A DNA stretch of 64,000 nt, from assembly GCF_000221185.1 (NCBI RefSeq), contig NC_015865.1, positions 1,550,001 through 1,614,000 of the forward strand. Reading direction: 5' to 3'. Of this stretch, positions 50,429 through 59,397 are shown piece by piece (position 1 is the stretch's first letter; every line of letters begins with the position of its first letter). Under the pieces are notes generated by a model. It ran no database searches. It saw nothing but the letters and a program-made list of their open reading frames with translations, and had not been told where the DNA came from. Position numbers and translations under genes: made by a program. The stretch is from Thermococcus sp. 4557. Its GTDB lineage: Archaea > Methanobacteriota_B > Thermococci > Thermococcales > Thermococcaceae.

Positions 50429-51520
50429 TCAGTCCCTCCTTTCGGCGATCAGGAGAACGGAGTTCCCTTCAATCCTTATCGTGTAGTTCGCGTAAGTGTT
50501 GCCCTCCGCGAGCCTGGAGAGAGTTTCCCCAAAGGTCTTCGCGGCGTTCTCGCTTGAGAAGACGACCTTCCACTGGAGGATGTAGCCCGTCGCGTTCTGG
50601 GTTAGGAGGAGCCTGTCCCCGCGCCACGCACTCGAAACGTTCCAGGCGGTCTCGTTGTCTAGCTTCGCAACGTCCCTGAGGAGGAGGTAGACGTAGTACT
50701 CGCCGAGCCTGTCCTCCTTGAGAATCCGTGAGTTCGGCGGTGCGCCCAGGGTGACGTTGAGGGGGGTAACGTTTTCGAGGTACAGCTCCGGGTGCATGAC
50801 CTGCTGCGCCGAGACCGGATAGCGGAGGTACGCCTCGTTAACGAGACTCCAGCCGCCTTTCTCGTAGAGGTACCTCACGAATCTGTCGCCGAAGACGTAG
50901 GGGAAGATGTGAAGGTCCGTGAGTGGATTGCCGCTCAGCGAGCGTATCTTATGAATCGGTATCCCGTTCCTCTCGCAGTAGAGGTCGGCGACGAGGTCTG
51001 CGTCGCCCTCGATGAGGGACTGAACAGCTATGGTGCCGTCGTAGGTGTCGGCGCCGTACTTCGCGTCGAACCACTGCTTCTGGAGCACGTGAACGCTCTC
51101 GTGGGCTATCGTCCTCCTGGCTGTGTCCTGGTCGGACATGAAGTTCTCCTGGATGATGTAGATAGTATTCCCCACCGTCGCGGCTATCCATCCCGCGCTC
51201 CGCTCCGTTTCTTTTTTGATGTACTGATAATTCGGGGGGAGGAGAAGGGTCATCTTGTAGGTCAGCTCTTCTATTTTCATCCTCTCGATGTCCGCTTTGC
51301 CGGGCTTCCATTTGGCCAGGGCCTCGCTCTTCGTGAGAACCACTATCTTCGGCCTCTCCTTGAATGTGAGGTTCCTTATCTCCTGAACCTGGTCGAGTAT
51401 CCCGTTTACCTCTCCGAGAACCGCGCTTGGGCTGACGGTTAGCCTTTCAGCTGCGTAGAGCGACGATACGAGCAGGATTATCAGCCCGAGAACCGCCAGC
51501 TTTTCTGGGAGATTCCGCAT
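50429..51520 (-). CDS. Membrane-anchored or secreted zinc metallopeptidase (gluzincin-like)
   Basis: A 363-residue protein with an N-terminal signal anchor (about residues 8-23). The zinc site is HESVH (140-144) with a likely third ligand Glu171 in QSLIEGDAD, the DUF2268/M1-like arrangement. The C-terminal 90 residues form a separate alpha/beta domain (WKVVFSSENAAKTFGETL). It probably acts outside the membrane. No inhibitor or substrate gene is obvious nearby. Confidence 0.82.
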   Translation of the reverse strand: MRNLPEKLAVLGLIILLVSSLYAAERLTVSPSAVLGEVNGILDQVQEIRNLTFKERPKIVVLTKSEALAKWKPGKADIERMKIEELTYKMTLLLPPNYQYIKKETERSAGWIAATVGNTIYIIQENFMSDQDTARRTIAHESVHVLQKQWFDAKYGADTYDGTIAVQSLIEGDADLVADLYCERNGIPIHKIRSLSGNPLTDLHIFPYVFGDRFVRYLYEKGGWSLVNEAYLRYPVSAQQVMHPELYLENVTPLNVTLGAPPNSRILKEDRLGEYYVYLLLRDVAKLDNETAWNVSSAWRGDRLLLTQNATGYILQWKVVFSSENAAKTFGETLSRLAEGNTYANYTIRIEGNSVLLIAERRD

Positions 51521-51574
51521 GTTACCAACTCGAAAAGAGAATTAAAAAGGGCTTTGGTGCGACCGTTGAACGGT

Positions 51575-52177
51575 TCACTCCTTGAACTCAACGAACTCCT
51601 CCTTCATGCCGTCCTTCGTTATGACAACGACCTGAACCTTCCTGTCGCCGGTGTAAACGTCCCTCTTTCCGGCGGTTCTGACGGCCCTGACCGCGAGCTC
51701 CTTCGCCTCTTCGACGCTCATGTCCTTCTTGAAGCCATCCTCAAGGACGGCTATGGCGAAGGGGCTTCCCGAGCCGGTTGCGGTGTAGTCGTCGAAGACG
51801 AGGCCTCCCATCGCGTCGAGGTTGGCCAGGGTTGGCTCGTCAACGTAGCCGCCGATGATTATCTGGACGAGGTATGGGAACCACTTGTTCTCGTTGAGTA
51901 TGTTGCTGAGCAGGTTCGCCATCGCCCTCGTGGTCATCGGCCTGTTCCAGGTGAACTGGTAGTAGCGCGCCTCGGCCTCGAGCATCCTCGCCAGGGCCTG
52001 GACGTCGCCGACGCTTCCCGCGGTGGTTATCGCTATCCTGTCTGTGATAGGGACTATCTTCCTGATGTTGAGGGTCTCGACCATGTGGTCGAGTGAAGCC
52101 TGCGTATCAGCGGCCAGAACAACGCCGTCTCTGGCCTTTATTCCCACGGTGGTGGTACCGGTCTTCTTAGTTTCCAT
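51575..52177 (-). CDS. psmB: Proteasome beta subunit
   Basis: Catalytic subunit of the 20S proteasome. The 200-residue precursor starts METKKTG and is cut before Thr8 (TTTVG), the N-terminal nucleophile. Asp (VLAADTQAS) and Lys (IRKIVPI) of the active site and [15 protein letters not shown] are present. ATG 52177 chosen: the upstream in-frame start at 52204 would lengthen the propeptide and lies before the GGGGTGAGA site. Thermococcales have two beta paralogues, and which one this is cannot be fixed here. Confidence 0.94.
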   Translation of the reverse strand: METKKTGTTTVGIKARDGVVLAADTQASLDHMVETLNIRKIVPITDRIAITTAGSVGDVQALARMLEAEARYYQFTWNRPMTTRAMANLLSNILNENKWFPYLVQIIIGGYVDEPTLANLDAMGGLVFDDYTATGSGSPFAIAVLEDGFKKDMSVEEAKELAVRAVRTAGKRDVYTGDRKVQVVVITKDGMKEEFVEFKE

Positions 52178-52212
52178 TCTCTCACCCCTGACCCATCTTC
52201 TCACCCGACGTT

Positions 52213-52947
52213 TTAAACCTTTGCGAGTTCCGGCAGAACGACCCTGTGACCATCGACCTCAGCTATCCTCGCCTTCACCCCGTAGACTTCCTCAAGAACC
52301 TCAGGTTCCAGTTCTCCGGGGGCTCCCTCCCAGTATTTGCCGCCTTGGTGGAGCAGAATCAGCCTGTCCGCGTAGCGAAGGGCCAGGTTGAGGTCGTGGA
52401 GGACCGCCACAATTATCTTCTCCTCCTTGAGGCCCTTCAGCAGCTCCATCACCATGAGGGCGTGGTTTATATCCAGGTGGCTCGTCGGCTCGTCCAGGAG
52501 TATTGCCTCGCTCCCCTGCGCAAGCGCCCTGGCCACGAGGGCCAGCTGGTACTCGCCGCCGCTCAGGTTCGTAACCGGCTCCTTCCTGCGCTCCCAGAGC
52601 CCGACGCGCTTTAAAGCCGCCTCAACGTTGCCCCTTGTTGCATAGGCGCCCATCTCAACGAACTCCTCGATGGTGAAGGCGAACTCGGGGAAGGAGCTCT
52701 GCGGGACGTAGGTTATGAGCCTTGCCCTCTCCGGCGGCCTCATTAAGAGAAGGTCCCTTCCGTCGAGCCTCACACTCCCCCTCGGTCTCAGAATCCCGAC
52801 CATGGCCTTCAGCAGGGTGCTCTTTCCGGCACCGTTCGGCCCGATTATCGCGAGGAGCTCACCCTTCTCCGCCGTGAACTCGACGCCCTTCAGGACCTCC
52901 CTCTCGCCGTAGGCGAAGGAAACCCTAACCTCCAGCCTCATCTTCAT
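52213..52947 (-). CDS. ABC transporter ATP-binding protein (FepC/BtuD type)
   Basis: A 244-residue ATPase with Walker [11 protein letters not shown]-loop YVPQSS, signature NLSGGEYQL, Walker [13 protein letters not shown] and switch [14 protein letters not shown]. The sequence style is that of iron-chelate or cobalamin importers. Its start overlaps the permease stop by 4 bp. No solute-binding protein is encoded next to the pair, so the substrate is not shown. Confidence 0.92.
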   Translation of the reverse strand: MKMRLEVRVSFAYGEREVLKGVEFTAEKGELLAIIGPNGAGKSTLLKAMVGILRPRGSVRLDGRDLLLMRPPERARLITYVPQSSFPEFAFTIEEFVEMGAYATRGNVEAALKRVGLWERRKEPVTNLSGGEYQLALVARALAQGSEAILLDEPTSHLDINHALMVMELLKGLKEEKIIVAVLHDLNLALRYADRLILLHQGGKYWEGAPGELEPEVLEEVYGVKARIAEVDGHRVVLPELAKV

Positions 52948-53957
52948 GAGTACAGCTCACCCCTCTTGTGCTTCATCAGGAGGTAGAGGAAGAAGGGCGC
53001 CCCCATCAGGGCGGTTATTATGCCCACCGGCAGTTCAGTCGGCTTTGCGACGGTTCTGGCGAGCAGGTCTGCAAAGACGAGGAGAACGCCCCCGAAGAGG
53101 GCGCTCGCGGGGGTCAGGCTTCTGTGGTTCGGGCCGAGGAGGAGGCGCATTATGTGAGGACTGACGAGGCCGATGAAGCCGATTATTCCCGCGGTCGAGA
53201 CTGCGAAGGCCGTTAGAACCGCTATTGCTCCGATGAAGAGCTTTCTGTAGAGGTGCAGGTCGAGGCCAAGCGCTATGCTCTCCTCGCCCAGGAGGATGAG
53301 GTTCAGCTCGCGCCACTTCCATATCAGGAAGCCCGTCCCCAGGGCGGAGACGACGAACATCTCGCCAACGTCGCCCCAGCCGGCGCCGTTGAACGTTCCC
53401 ATGAGCCACATCCATGTGACGTGGGCCCTCTCCCCCTGGCTTATGATGAGGTACCACGTTACCGCGTTCGCCAGAAAGCCGTACGCTATTCCCGCCAGGA
53501 GGAGGGTGTCGACCGGGACGTGGCCATCGACCCGTGAGACGGAGTAAACTATGAAGACCGAGAGCAGGGCGGAGGCGAGGGCGAGGGAGCCCATGTGGGA
53601 GGGGGCGTAGATGGCACCCAGCGCGGCCCCGATTCCGGCGCCGGCGCTAACACCGATGATGTAGGGGTCCGCCAGCGGGTTTCTGAAGAGGGCCTGACTG
53701 GCAACGCCGGCTGAGGCGAGGGAGAGCCCGACGAGATAAGCCAGGAGAACCCTCGGGAGGCGGAGCTCCCATATTATAACGAAGTACCTCGGCTTTTCGC
53801 CCAGGTTGGTCTGGGTGAAGTGGGAGAGCGTCGATTTTATTCCATAGGCTATGCTGGCGGTAACGTCGAACGGGCTTATGCCCACGGAGCCCACGTAGAC
53901 CCCAAGGAACAGCACGGTTGTTGAGAGCAGTGCCAGCGCGGGGAGCCATCTCCTCAT
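52944..53957 (-). CDS. FecCD-family ABC transporter permease
   Basis: A 337-residue integral membrane protein with about nine to ten helices and family motifs LRLPRVLLAYLVGLSLASAG, NPLADPYIIGVSAGAG, GFIGLVSPHIMRLLLGPNHR and the C-terminal LPVGIITALMGAPFFLYLL. It forms the channel for iron-chelate or B12-type uptake with the ATPase downstream. ATG 53957 is divergent from a secreted protein gene at 54051. Confidence 0.93.
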   Translation of the reverse strand: MRRWLPALALLSTTVLFLGVYVGSVGISPFDVTASIAYGIKSTLSHFTQTNLGEKPRYFVIIWELRLPRVLLAYLVGLSLASAGVASQALFRNPLADPYIIGVSAGAGIGAALGAIYAPSHMGSLALASALLSVFIVYSVSRVDGHVPVDTLLLAGIAYGFLANAVTWYLIISQGERAHVTWMWLMGTFNGAGWGDVGEMFVVSALGTGFLIWKWRELNLILLGEESIALGLDLHLYRKLFIGAIAVLTAFAVSTAGIIGFIGLVSPHIMRLLLGPNHRSLTPASALFGGVLLVFADLLARTVAKPTELPVGIITALMGAPFFLYLLMKHKRGELYS

Positions 53958-54013
53958 GGGGTCGGATTATTTGTCCAGGCGTTTAAAGCTTTTGGGTGCG
54001 GTGCTCGAAAGGA

Positions 54014-54025
54014 AAAGATAAATAG
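54014..54025 (+). promoter_or_regulatory. TATA box of the secreted 648-residue protein
   Basis: AAAGATAAATAG lies about 26-37 bp before ATG 54051, giving a leader of a few bases that includes AGGGGTG. Inferred from spacing. Confidence 0.45.
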
Positions 54026-54050
54026 TTCGGGGTTGTAGTGTGTAGGGGTG

Positions 54051-55997
54051 ATGGGTACGAATAAAACCGCCGCGCTTTTTACGACGCTGTTATTGCTTGT
54101 CCTGGTTTTGCCGGTCGCGTCCCCGACCGTGATAGTGACCGCTCCTCAGCCCCCAATAGTGATAGTGGGCAACCCCCCGGAGGGTTCAACGGTTGCGCCG
54201 TACACGGAGTACACCATCTATTTCCTCGTCGCCGACGACTACGGTGTCACAACGGGCCTGGGCAAGATTGAGGCGTACTACCGAATAAACGGAGGGGAGT
54301 GGACTGAGGCCTACCTGAGAACGACGGCTGAGAACACCATTACTGCGGCCCTCAGAGCCAGGTTCTATGGGGAGACCCAGAATTTCTACGTGTTCTACCG
54401 CAGGTTCACCATACCCGGGGCGGCTCCGGGAAGCAGGGTGGAGTTCAAAATAAAGGTCACCGACGTTGAGAACCACGTCTCATTTAGCCCCGTCTACACG
54501 TACTACGTCGTCAATCCAGAGGGCCCGAGGGTTCTTATAGTTGATCCCTCAGTTGAAGCCCTGGCATTCGAGCGTTCCTTTGACTGGGTCACCGCGCAGG
54601 TAAACGCATCCCGGGCATTCTATCACTACAATCTTTCGGATTTTGAGGCCGTCCTCGGACCCCTCAACAGGGGTGCGGGACAGTTCCTTGGGGAGCACCA
54701 CTGGGAGTTCCTCGCGAAGGACTACAACATCAGCATCGTCTCCCCCGACGAGCTCCCCGAAGCCCTCGAGAGGTTCCAGCCGCAGGTCGTTGTACTATCA
54801 AACCTGTGGGTGCCGGACTGGGGCCTGGACAGCGGGGAGATGAACGCCCTTGAGGACTACCTCCGGTCAACCCATGCCGGTCTGATAGTCACCGCCGGAA
54901 CCCTGCTGGACTCCACGAATCCCCAGCACATAGGCTCACCCGGAAATGTCAGCGTTGCCTCGATGCTCCGCATGGAGCCGCTCCAGCTTGCCGTGGCTGT
55001 CAGGGACGCACTCAACATGAGCGACGTCCCTGTGATGACGATGAACGTGAACACGGGCTACCCCATGATGCTCATGAAGCAGGGGCCCTTCGACGGCGGG
55101 CAGGTTAGTTTGAACGTCTCCACCGTCGTCGGCTGGCAGTGCCTTCTGCCCGAGACCCAGCTCGGTATTTCAAAGAGGAGCCTTGTGAAGTTCGCTAACG
55201 AGAACGGGCTGAGGCTCCGCCAGGCGGAGGGTGCTGTGGAAGGGCTGACCGGACAGAAATTCAACTTCTCGGCAGCGGCTTCCCTTCTCCTTCCGGAGGT
55301 TCTCACGAAGGTTTCGGTCTCGGACAGCGGGGTGGCGTTTGAGCACAACGGAACAGTGATGGAGCTGAGCTTTGAGAGGAAGTTCCTTGAAAGGCTGAGG
55401 CTCCTCCGTGCCGTTGGGGGGAGATACCCTGTCCTCCTGGCGCGCACCTCTGACTACAGCGGGGCCATACTGGCCAGCGATGGGGACTACCGGGCCGCAT
55501 ACGTCTCGTTCGAGCTTGAAGCCGGTGGTAAAGATGAGTTCAATGTCCTGAAGGAGCTCATCGACTGGAGCATCTCCTATGCCGAGCCTGAGAAGCCGGA
55601 GGTAGTGGTACTTGCCAACGATATCGACTGGAGCATAAAAGGTAAACTCCTCGCCTCTCAGCTCGAGGCGCTGGGCTTTCCTGTGAAACGGGTCACTGCT
55701 GATGAGTTCGACTCCCACAAGGACGCCGGGGTGGTGGTGATACTCGGAGGCCCGGATGCCTACGACGGTGTTGGGGCCTACGTGCGGCAGGTTCTGAGCG
55801 CGGAGGAGCAGAACGCGGTTCGGACTGGGAAGGCAGGAATGTTCATAAGGACGGGCGTTTGGAGTAGCGGACAGGTTGTCATCGTCCTCGCCGGGGATGA
55901 CAGGTGGGGAACGGGAGACAAGATAACGGCCTACATGGAGGGGGTCGATTTCGACTACGCGGAGATGCTCACTGGGGTTGTTGCCTCAATTTCGTGA
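54051..55997 (+). CDS. Large secreted protein, S-layer-like C-terminal domain
   Basis: A 648-residue exported protein with a signal peptide (1-25, ending VASPT). Residues 35-160 are a fibronectin/Ig-like domain (GEWTEAYLRTTAENT, PGSRVEFKIKVTD), and the middle has a Rossmann-like segment (PQVVVLSNLWVPDWG, GLIVTAGTLLDS) resembling glutamine-amidotransferase-like surface proteins. The end (from about 515) holds EVVVLANDIDWSIKGK, VVVILGGPDAYDG and VIVLAGDDRWGTGDKI, the style of archaeal S-layer C-terminal domains. No membrane anchor is visible. Function unknown. Confidence 0.75.
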   Translation: MGTNKTAALFTTLLLLVLVLPVASPTVIVTAPQPPIVIVGNPPEGSTVAPYTEYTIYFLVADDYGVTTGLGKIEAYYRINGGEWTEAYLRTTAENTITAALRARFYGETQNFYVFYRRFTIPGAAPGSRVEFKIKVTDVENHVSFSPVYTYYVVNPEGPRVLIVDPSVEALAFERSFDWVTAQVNASRAFYHYNLSDFEAVLGPLNRGAGQFLGEHHWEFLAKDYNISIVSPDELPEALERFQPQVVVLSNLWVPDWGLDSGEMNALEDYLRSTHAGLIVTAGTLLDSTNPQHIGSPGNVSVASMLRMEPLQLAVAVRDALNMSDVPVMTMNVNTGYPMMLMKQGPFDGGQVSLNVSTVVGWQCLLPETQLGISKRSLVKFANENGLRLRQAEGAVEGLTGQKFNFSAAASLLLPEVLTKVSVSDSGVAFEHNGTVMELSFERKFLERLRLLRAVGGRYPVLLARTSDYSGAILASDGDYRAAYVSFELEAGGKDEFNVLKELIDWSISYAEPEKPEVVVLANDIDWSIKGKLLASQLEALGFPVKRVTADEFDSHKDAGVVVILGGPDAYDGVGAYVRQVLSAEEQNAVRTGKAGMFIRTGVWSSGQVVIVLAGDDRWGTGDKITAYMEGVDFDYAEMLTGVVASIS

Positions 55998-56122
55998 GTT
56001 CCCTGTTTTTGTTTATTATCTCCTTTTCTTGAAAGCTCACCCTTCGAAACGGAACGCTGGAAGGTTTTGGGGGCACCGATAGCTCCCTCAATCCTTAAAA
56101 GCTCTGGTGCGTAGAATATCAT

Positions 56123-56626
56123 ATGAGCGTCTCCATCCGTCAGTTTGGGGGAAGGATCCCACTGGCCATGGTGGCCATAAGGCCCGCCAGGCTCTTTGAT
56201 ATCCCCGACGTCATGAGAATAGAGCGCGAGTCCTTCAGGGAGGACTACCCGAGGGGCGTTTTCCTTGTTTTCCTGGAGAACAACCCGGACACCTTTTTGG
56301 TCGCCGAGTACAACGGAAGGGTCATCGGCTACGTCATGGGATACCTCAGACCGGACCTTGAGGGCCACATCATGAGCATAGCCGTCGATCCTGCGTACCG
56401 GGGCAACGGCATAGGCTCCGCCCTTCTCACCGAGGTCATCGAAAGGCTCATAAACAGGGGAGCCCGCTACATAGGCCTGGAGGTTCGCGTCAGCAACGAA
56501 AAGGCCATAAAGCTCTACGAGCGCTTTGGCTTCAGGCGCATCAAGCGCATAATCGGCTACTACGCCGACGGGGAGGATGCCTACTACATGCTGATGCCGG
56601 CCGACGAGTGGGGTGGAAGGAATTGA
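56123..56626 (+). CDS. rimI: GNAT N-acetyltransferase, RimI family
   Basis: Acetylates protein N-termini using acetyl-CoA. The 167-residue GNAT protein has the acetyl-CoA loop DPAYRGNGIGSALLTEVI (Q/R-x2-G-x-G/A form) and the late EVRVSNEKAIKLYERFGF with catalytic tyrosine. A 15-residue N-terminal extension precedes MVAIRPARLFD; I keep ATG 56123 because the whole extension looks conserved in style, with ATG 56168 as the alternative. The stop overlaps the start of endA. Confidence 0.9.
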   Translation: MSVSIRQFGGRIPLAMVAIRPARLFDIPDVMRIERESFREDYPRGVFLVFLENNPDTFLVAEYNGRVIGYVMGYLRPDLEGHIMSIAVDPAYRGNGIGSALLTEVIERLINRGARYIGLEVRVSNEKAIKLYERFGFRRIKRIIGYYADGEDAYYMLMPADEWGGRN

Positions 56627-57138
56627 AGGAACCGATAATCTTTCAGCTCAGCGGGGACAGGGTCTTCAGCGAGAGGGAGAAGGCGATAAACCAGTTCTAC
56701 AACAAGCGCTACTTTGGCGAGGTCGTGAACGGAAAGCTCTTCCTCTCGCTCATAGAGGCGGCCTACCTGATGGAGAAGGGCAAGATACGGGTCTTCGACG
56801 GCGAAAGGGAGCTTTCCTTCCAGGATTTGGTCGAACTCGGCAGGAAGAGGGACGACCAGTTCGACATAAAGCTCCTCGTCTACACCGACCTGCGCGACAG
56901 GGGCTACACCGTCAAGTCCGCCCTCAAGTTCGGCTCCCACTTCCGCGTTTACAGGCGCGGAATGGACGAGCATTCCCAGTGGCTGATATGGGTAGTCCCA
57001 GAGAACCTCCGCTTTTCCCCGAACGACATCACCGCCCGCGTTCGCGTCGCCCACGGCGTCAGGAAGAACATGGTCATGGCCGTCGTTGATGAGGACAACG
57101 ACGTGGTGTACTATAAGATTGAGTGGGTGAAGTTTTGA
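56623..57138 (+). CDS. endA: tRNA-splicing endonuclease
   Basis: Cuts introns from archaeal tRNA at bulge-helix-bulge sites. The 171-residue chain is the homotetramer-type size. The catalytic triad is visible as Tyr in FRVYRRG (near residue 108), His in DEHSQWLI and Lys in VRKNMVM, preceded by the conserved GYTVKSALKFGSHF loop. TTG 56623 is chosen since GGTGGAAGG precedes it and it overlaps the rimI stop (TTGA); GTG 56608 is the alternative. Confidence 0.94.
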   Translation: MKEPIIFQLSGDRVFSEREKAINQFYNKRYFGEVVNGKLFLSLIEAAYLMEKGKIRVFDGERELSFQDLVELGRKRDDQFDIKLLVYTDLRDRGYTVKSALKFGSHFRVYRRGMDEHSQWLIWVVPENLRFSPNDITARVRVAHGVRKNMVMAVVDEDNDVVYYKIEWVKF

Positions 57139-57144
57139 GCCAGG

Positions 57145-57942
57145 CTACCTTTTTCCCGCCTTCAGCATCGGGAACTCCCTGAGAAGGAGCGCGGTGTCTT
57201 TTTCCGAGAACACGTCTTCCCCGATCGTTGCTATTATGACGGCGTTTTTAATGGTGGCGTAGTCCTTGAGCGTCGTCAGGAATTTAAAGAGCGCCGGAAA
57301 CCCGATCTCCACGGACAGGTACTCCAGGCCCTCAATGAGGACAAGCTTTGGCCTGTCGTCCTGCGACATGAAGTCCACTAGTATCTGGGTGAGGTATTCC
57401 AGCCGCCTGGGGTTCACGGTGTTTTCTCCCCTCACCTTCGTGAGCCAGAGGACGGGTATTCTTTCCACCCCAAACCTCTCCCGTGCCATGTCCTCGGGAT
57501 ACCTGGAGACTATAAGTCCCGCCCTTCTTGTGAGGAGCTTTTTAACCACCTCGGGGTGCGGCGATGTGCAGATGTAGAGCCCGGGAGGTATATGCTCCAT
57601 CTCCCCCTCTTCGAACTCAACAACCCTGCTCACCTCGTGTTTCCTGCCCATTCCCCTGACCAGCTCCGCCCATCCAACCGTGAAGGTCATCAGGCCCGCA
57701 ACCACAAAGCCGTTTCCCAGCCCTCTGATCAGTGCATCGTCAGCATACCACTCGGCTTTTATTATGAGGAACGCCAGCGTGCCCATGCTCAGAAGAGCGA
57801 AGCTCGCCGTGACTGCATCGTATGTCACCCTTCTCTCGGGGTGCATGCTGAGGAAGACCGCCCTGTACCTGAGACTCGTCAGGAAGAGTGTGAGGGTTAT
57901 GAGAACGAGCACCCCGCAGACCACGGGCTCGTAGCTGGTCAC
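57145..57942 (-). CDS. DUF835 membrane protein
   Basis: About 265 residues. Three to four membrane helices (PVVCGVLVLITLTLFLTSL; ASFALLSMGTLAFLIIKA; GFVVAGLMTFTVGWAEL) lead into a 165-residue cytoplasmic DUF835 domain: GLYICTSPHPEVVKKLLTRR, VLWLTKVRGENTVNP, KLVLIEGLEYLSVEIGF and NAVIIATIGEDVFSEKD. The domain is RecA-like in outline without a P-loop lysine. GTG 57942 follows GGGTGGGT; GTG 57951 is also possible. Function unknown; common in Thermococcales. Confidence 0.85.
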   Translation of the reverse strand: MTSYEPVVCGVLVLITLTLFLTSLRYRAVFLSMHPERRVTYDAVTASFALLSMGTLAFLIIKAEWYADDALIRGLGNGFVVAGLMTFTVGWAELVRGMGRKHEVSRVVEFEEGEMEHIPPGLYICTSPHPEVVKKLLTRRAGLIVSRYPEDMARERFGVERIPVLWLTKVRGENTVNPRRLEYLTQILVDFMSQDDRPKLVLIEGLEYLSVEIGFPALFKFLTTLKDYATIKNAVIIATIGEDVFSEKDTALLLREFPMLKAGKR

Positions 57943-58056
57943 GGCACCCACCCAGCATCGAAACTATGTGCTTGAAATTAATATACTCACCGGTGCTGAT
58001 GGCACGGGGTCTTGAGAAAATGGGTTTTAAATATGAATCAAAAAGAGTAAAAAGGT

Positions 58057-59244
58057 TCACTTCAGGAACCCAGTCTTCTTTCCGAGGTCCTCGAAGGCAT
58101 CCAGCACGTACTGGAGGTCCTCCTTGCTGTGGGCCGCAGAGGGCTCGAGCCTTATGCGAGCAGTTCCGAGCGGGACGGTCGGGTAGACTATCGCCTGCGC
58201 GAAAATGTTGTACTCGTCGTAGAGCCTCCTTGAGAACTCCTGGGCGGTCTTCTCGTCGTAGAGCATGACCGGGGTTATCGGGTGCTTGGTGTTGCCGAGG
58301 TCGTAGCCGAGGTCCCTCAACCCGTTCTGGAGGAAGTGGGTGTTGTCCCAGAGCTTCCTGACGAGCTCGTCGCTCTTTTGGAGTATCTCGACGGAAGCTA
58401 TAGCCGCGGCGACGTCGGGTGGGTTCGGGGCGCTTGAGAAGAGGAACGGCCTTCCGCGCTGGCGGAGGTAGTCGATGGCCTCCTCCGGTCCAGCCACGTA
58501 GCCGCCGATGACACCGAAGGCCTTGCTCAGCGTACCCATCTCGAAGTCAACGCGGTCGTGGAGCTTGAAGTGGTCAACTATACCCCTTCCGCTGTCTCCG
58601 AGGACACCCTCACCGTGGGCGTCGTCTATGTAGAGCATGGCATCGTACTGTTCAGCTAACTCGGCCATCTCCGGCAGCGGGGCGAGGTCACCGTCCATCG
58701 AGAAGACACCGTCGCTGACGATGATTTTCTTCTCCTTGTCCTTGTTCTCCTCGAGGCGCTTCTTGAGGTCCTCCATGTCGAGGTGCTTGTAGATGACCTT
58801 CGGGGCGCCGCTGAGGCGCATTCCGTCTATGATGCTCGCGTGGTTGAGCTCCTCGCTGATGAACACGCCGTTGTCTTTCTTGGTGAGCAGAGCACTTAGA
58901 GCGCCGAGGTTGGCGTTGTAGCCGCTCTGGAAGAGTATGGCGGCCTCTCTCTTCTTGAACTTGGCGAGCTTCTCCTCGAGCTCCACGTGAAGCTCCATGG
59001 TACCGGCGATGGTCCTAACCGCTCCGGCACCGACGCCGTAGTCGAGGATGGCCCTTATCGCGGCCTCCTTTATCTTGGGGTGTGCGGCCAGGCCGAGGTA
59101 GTTGTTCGAACACATGTTGAGAACGCGCTTTCCGTCAACGACGACCCAGGGGCCCTGGGAGCTCTCGAGCTTTCTTATAGTTACATACAAGCCCTTGTCC
59201 TTGAGCTCTTTGAGCTCTTCCTTAATCCAGTCCAGCTTTGCCAT
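58057..59244 (-). CDS. kbl: Alpha-oxoamine synthase, KBL/serine palmitoyltransferase-like
   Basis: A PLP enzyme joining an amino acid and an acyl-CoA. The 395-residue protein shows NMCSNNYLGLAAHP, FQSGYNANLGAL, DDAHGEGVLGDSGRG (PLP ring Asp), and the PLP lysine in MGTLSKAFGVIGGY. Best fit is 2-amino-3-ketobutyrate CoA ligase of threonine breakdown; related archaeal enzymes of this type also act on other acyl-CoAs, so the name is tentative at substrate level. ATG 59244 follows GGTGGTTCTC, with TATA ACTTTTATACCTC about 30-40 bp upstream on the minus strand. Confidence 0.87.
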   Translation of the reverse strand: MAKLDWIKEELKELKDKGLYVTIRKLESSQGPWVVVDGKRVLNMCSNNYLGLAAHPKIKEAAIRAILDYGVGAGAVRTIAGTMELHVELEEKLAKFKKREAAILFQSGYNANLGALSALLTKKDNGVFISEELNHASIIDGMRLSGAPKVIYKHLDMEDLKKRLEENKDKEKKIIVSDGVFSMDGDLAPLPEMAELAEQYDAMLYIDDAHGEGVLGDSGRGIVDHFKLHDRVDFEMGTLSKAFGVIGGYVAGPEEAIDYLRQRGRPFLFSSAPNPPDVAAAIASVEILQKSDELVRKLWDNTHFLQNGLRDLGYDLGNTKHPITPVMLYDEKTAQEFSRRLYDEYNIFAQAIVYPTVPLGTARIRLEPSAAHSKEDLQYVLDAFEDLGKKTGFLK

Positions 59245-59291
59245 GAGAACCACCGGTCGTTTTTTGGTCATCGAGGTATAAAAGTTTTGCA

Positions 59292-59339
59292 GTGCCCCCT
59301 TTGGTGCAGCCGCTGAACAGGGCCCTCAGATGGGGGCAC
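59292..59339. repeat. Inverted repeat between kbl and rfcS promoters
   Basis: GTGCCCCC (59292-59299) and GGGGGCAC (59332-59339) are exact 8-bp inverted copies with a 32-bp GC-rich interval, between the kbl TATA and the rfcS TATA (CCTTAATATCCC, about 59352-59363). It could be an operator or a hairpin; no further evidence. Confidence 0.35.
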
Positions 59340-59397
59340 CACTCACCGGTAACCTTAATATCCCCAAGTGCCGTTTAGATTTGGGTAGGTGATAACC

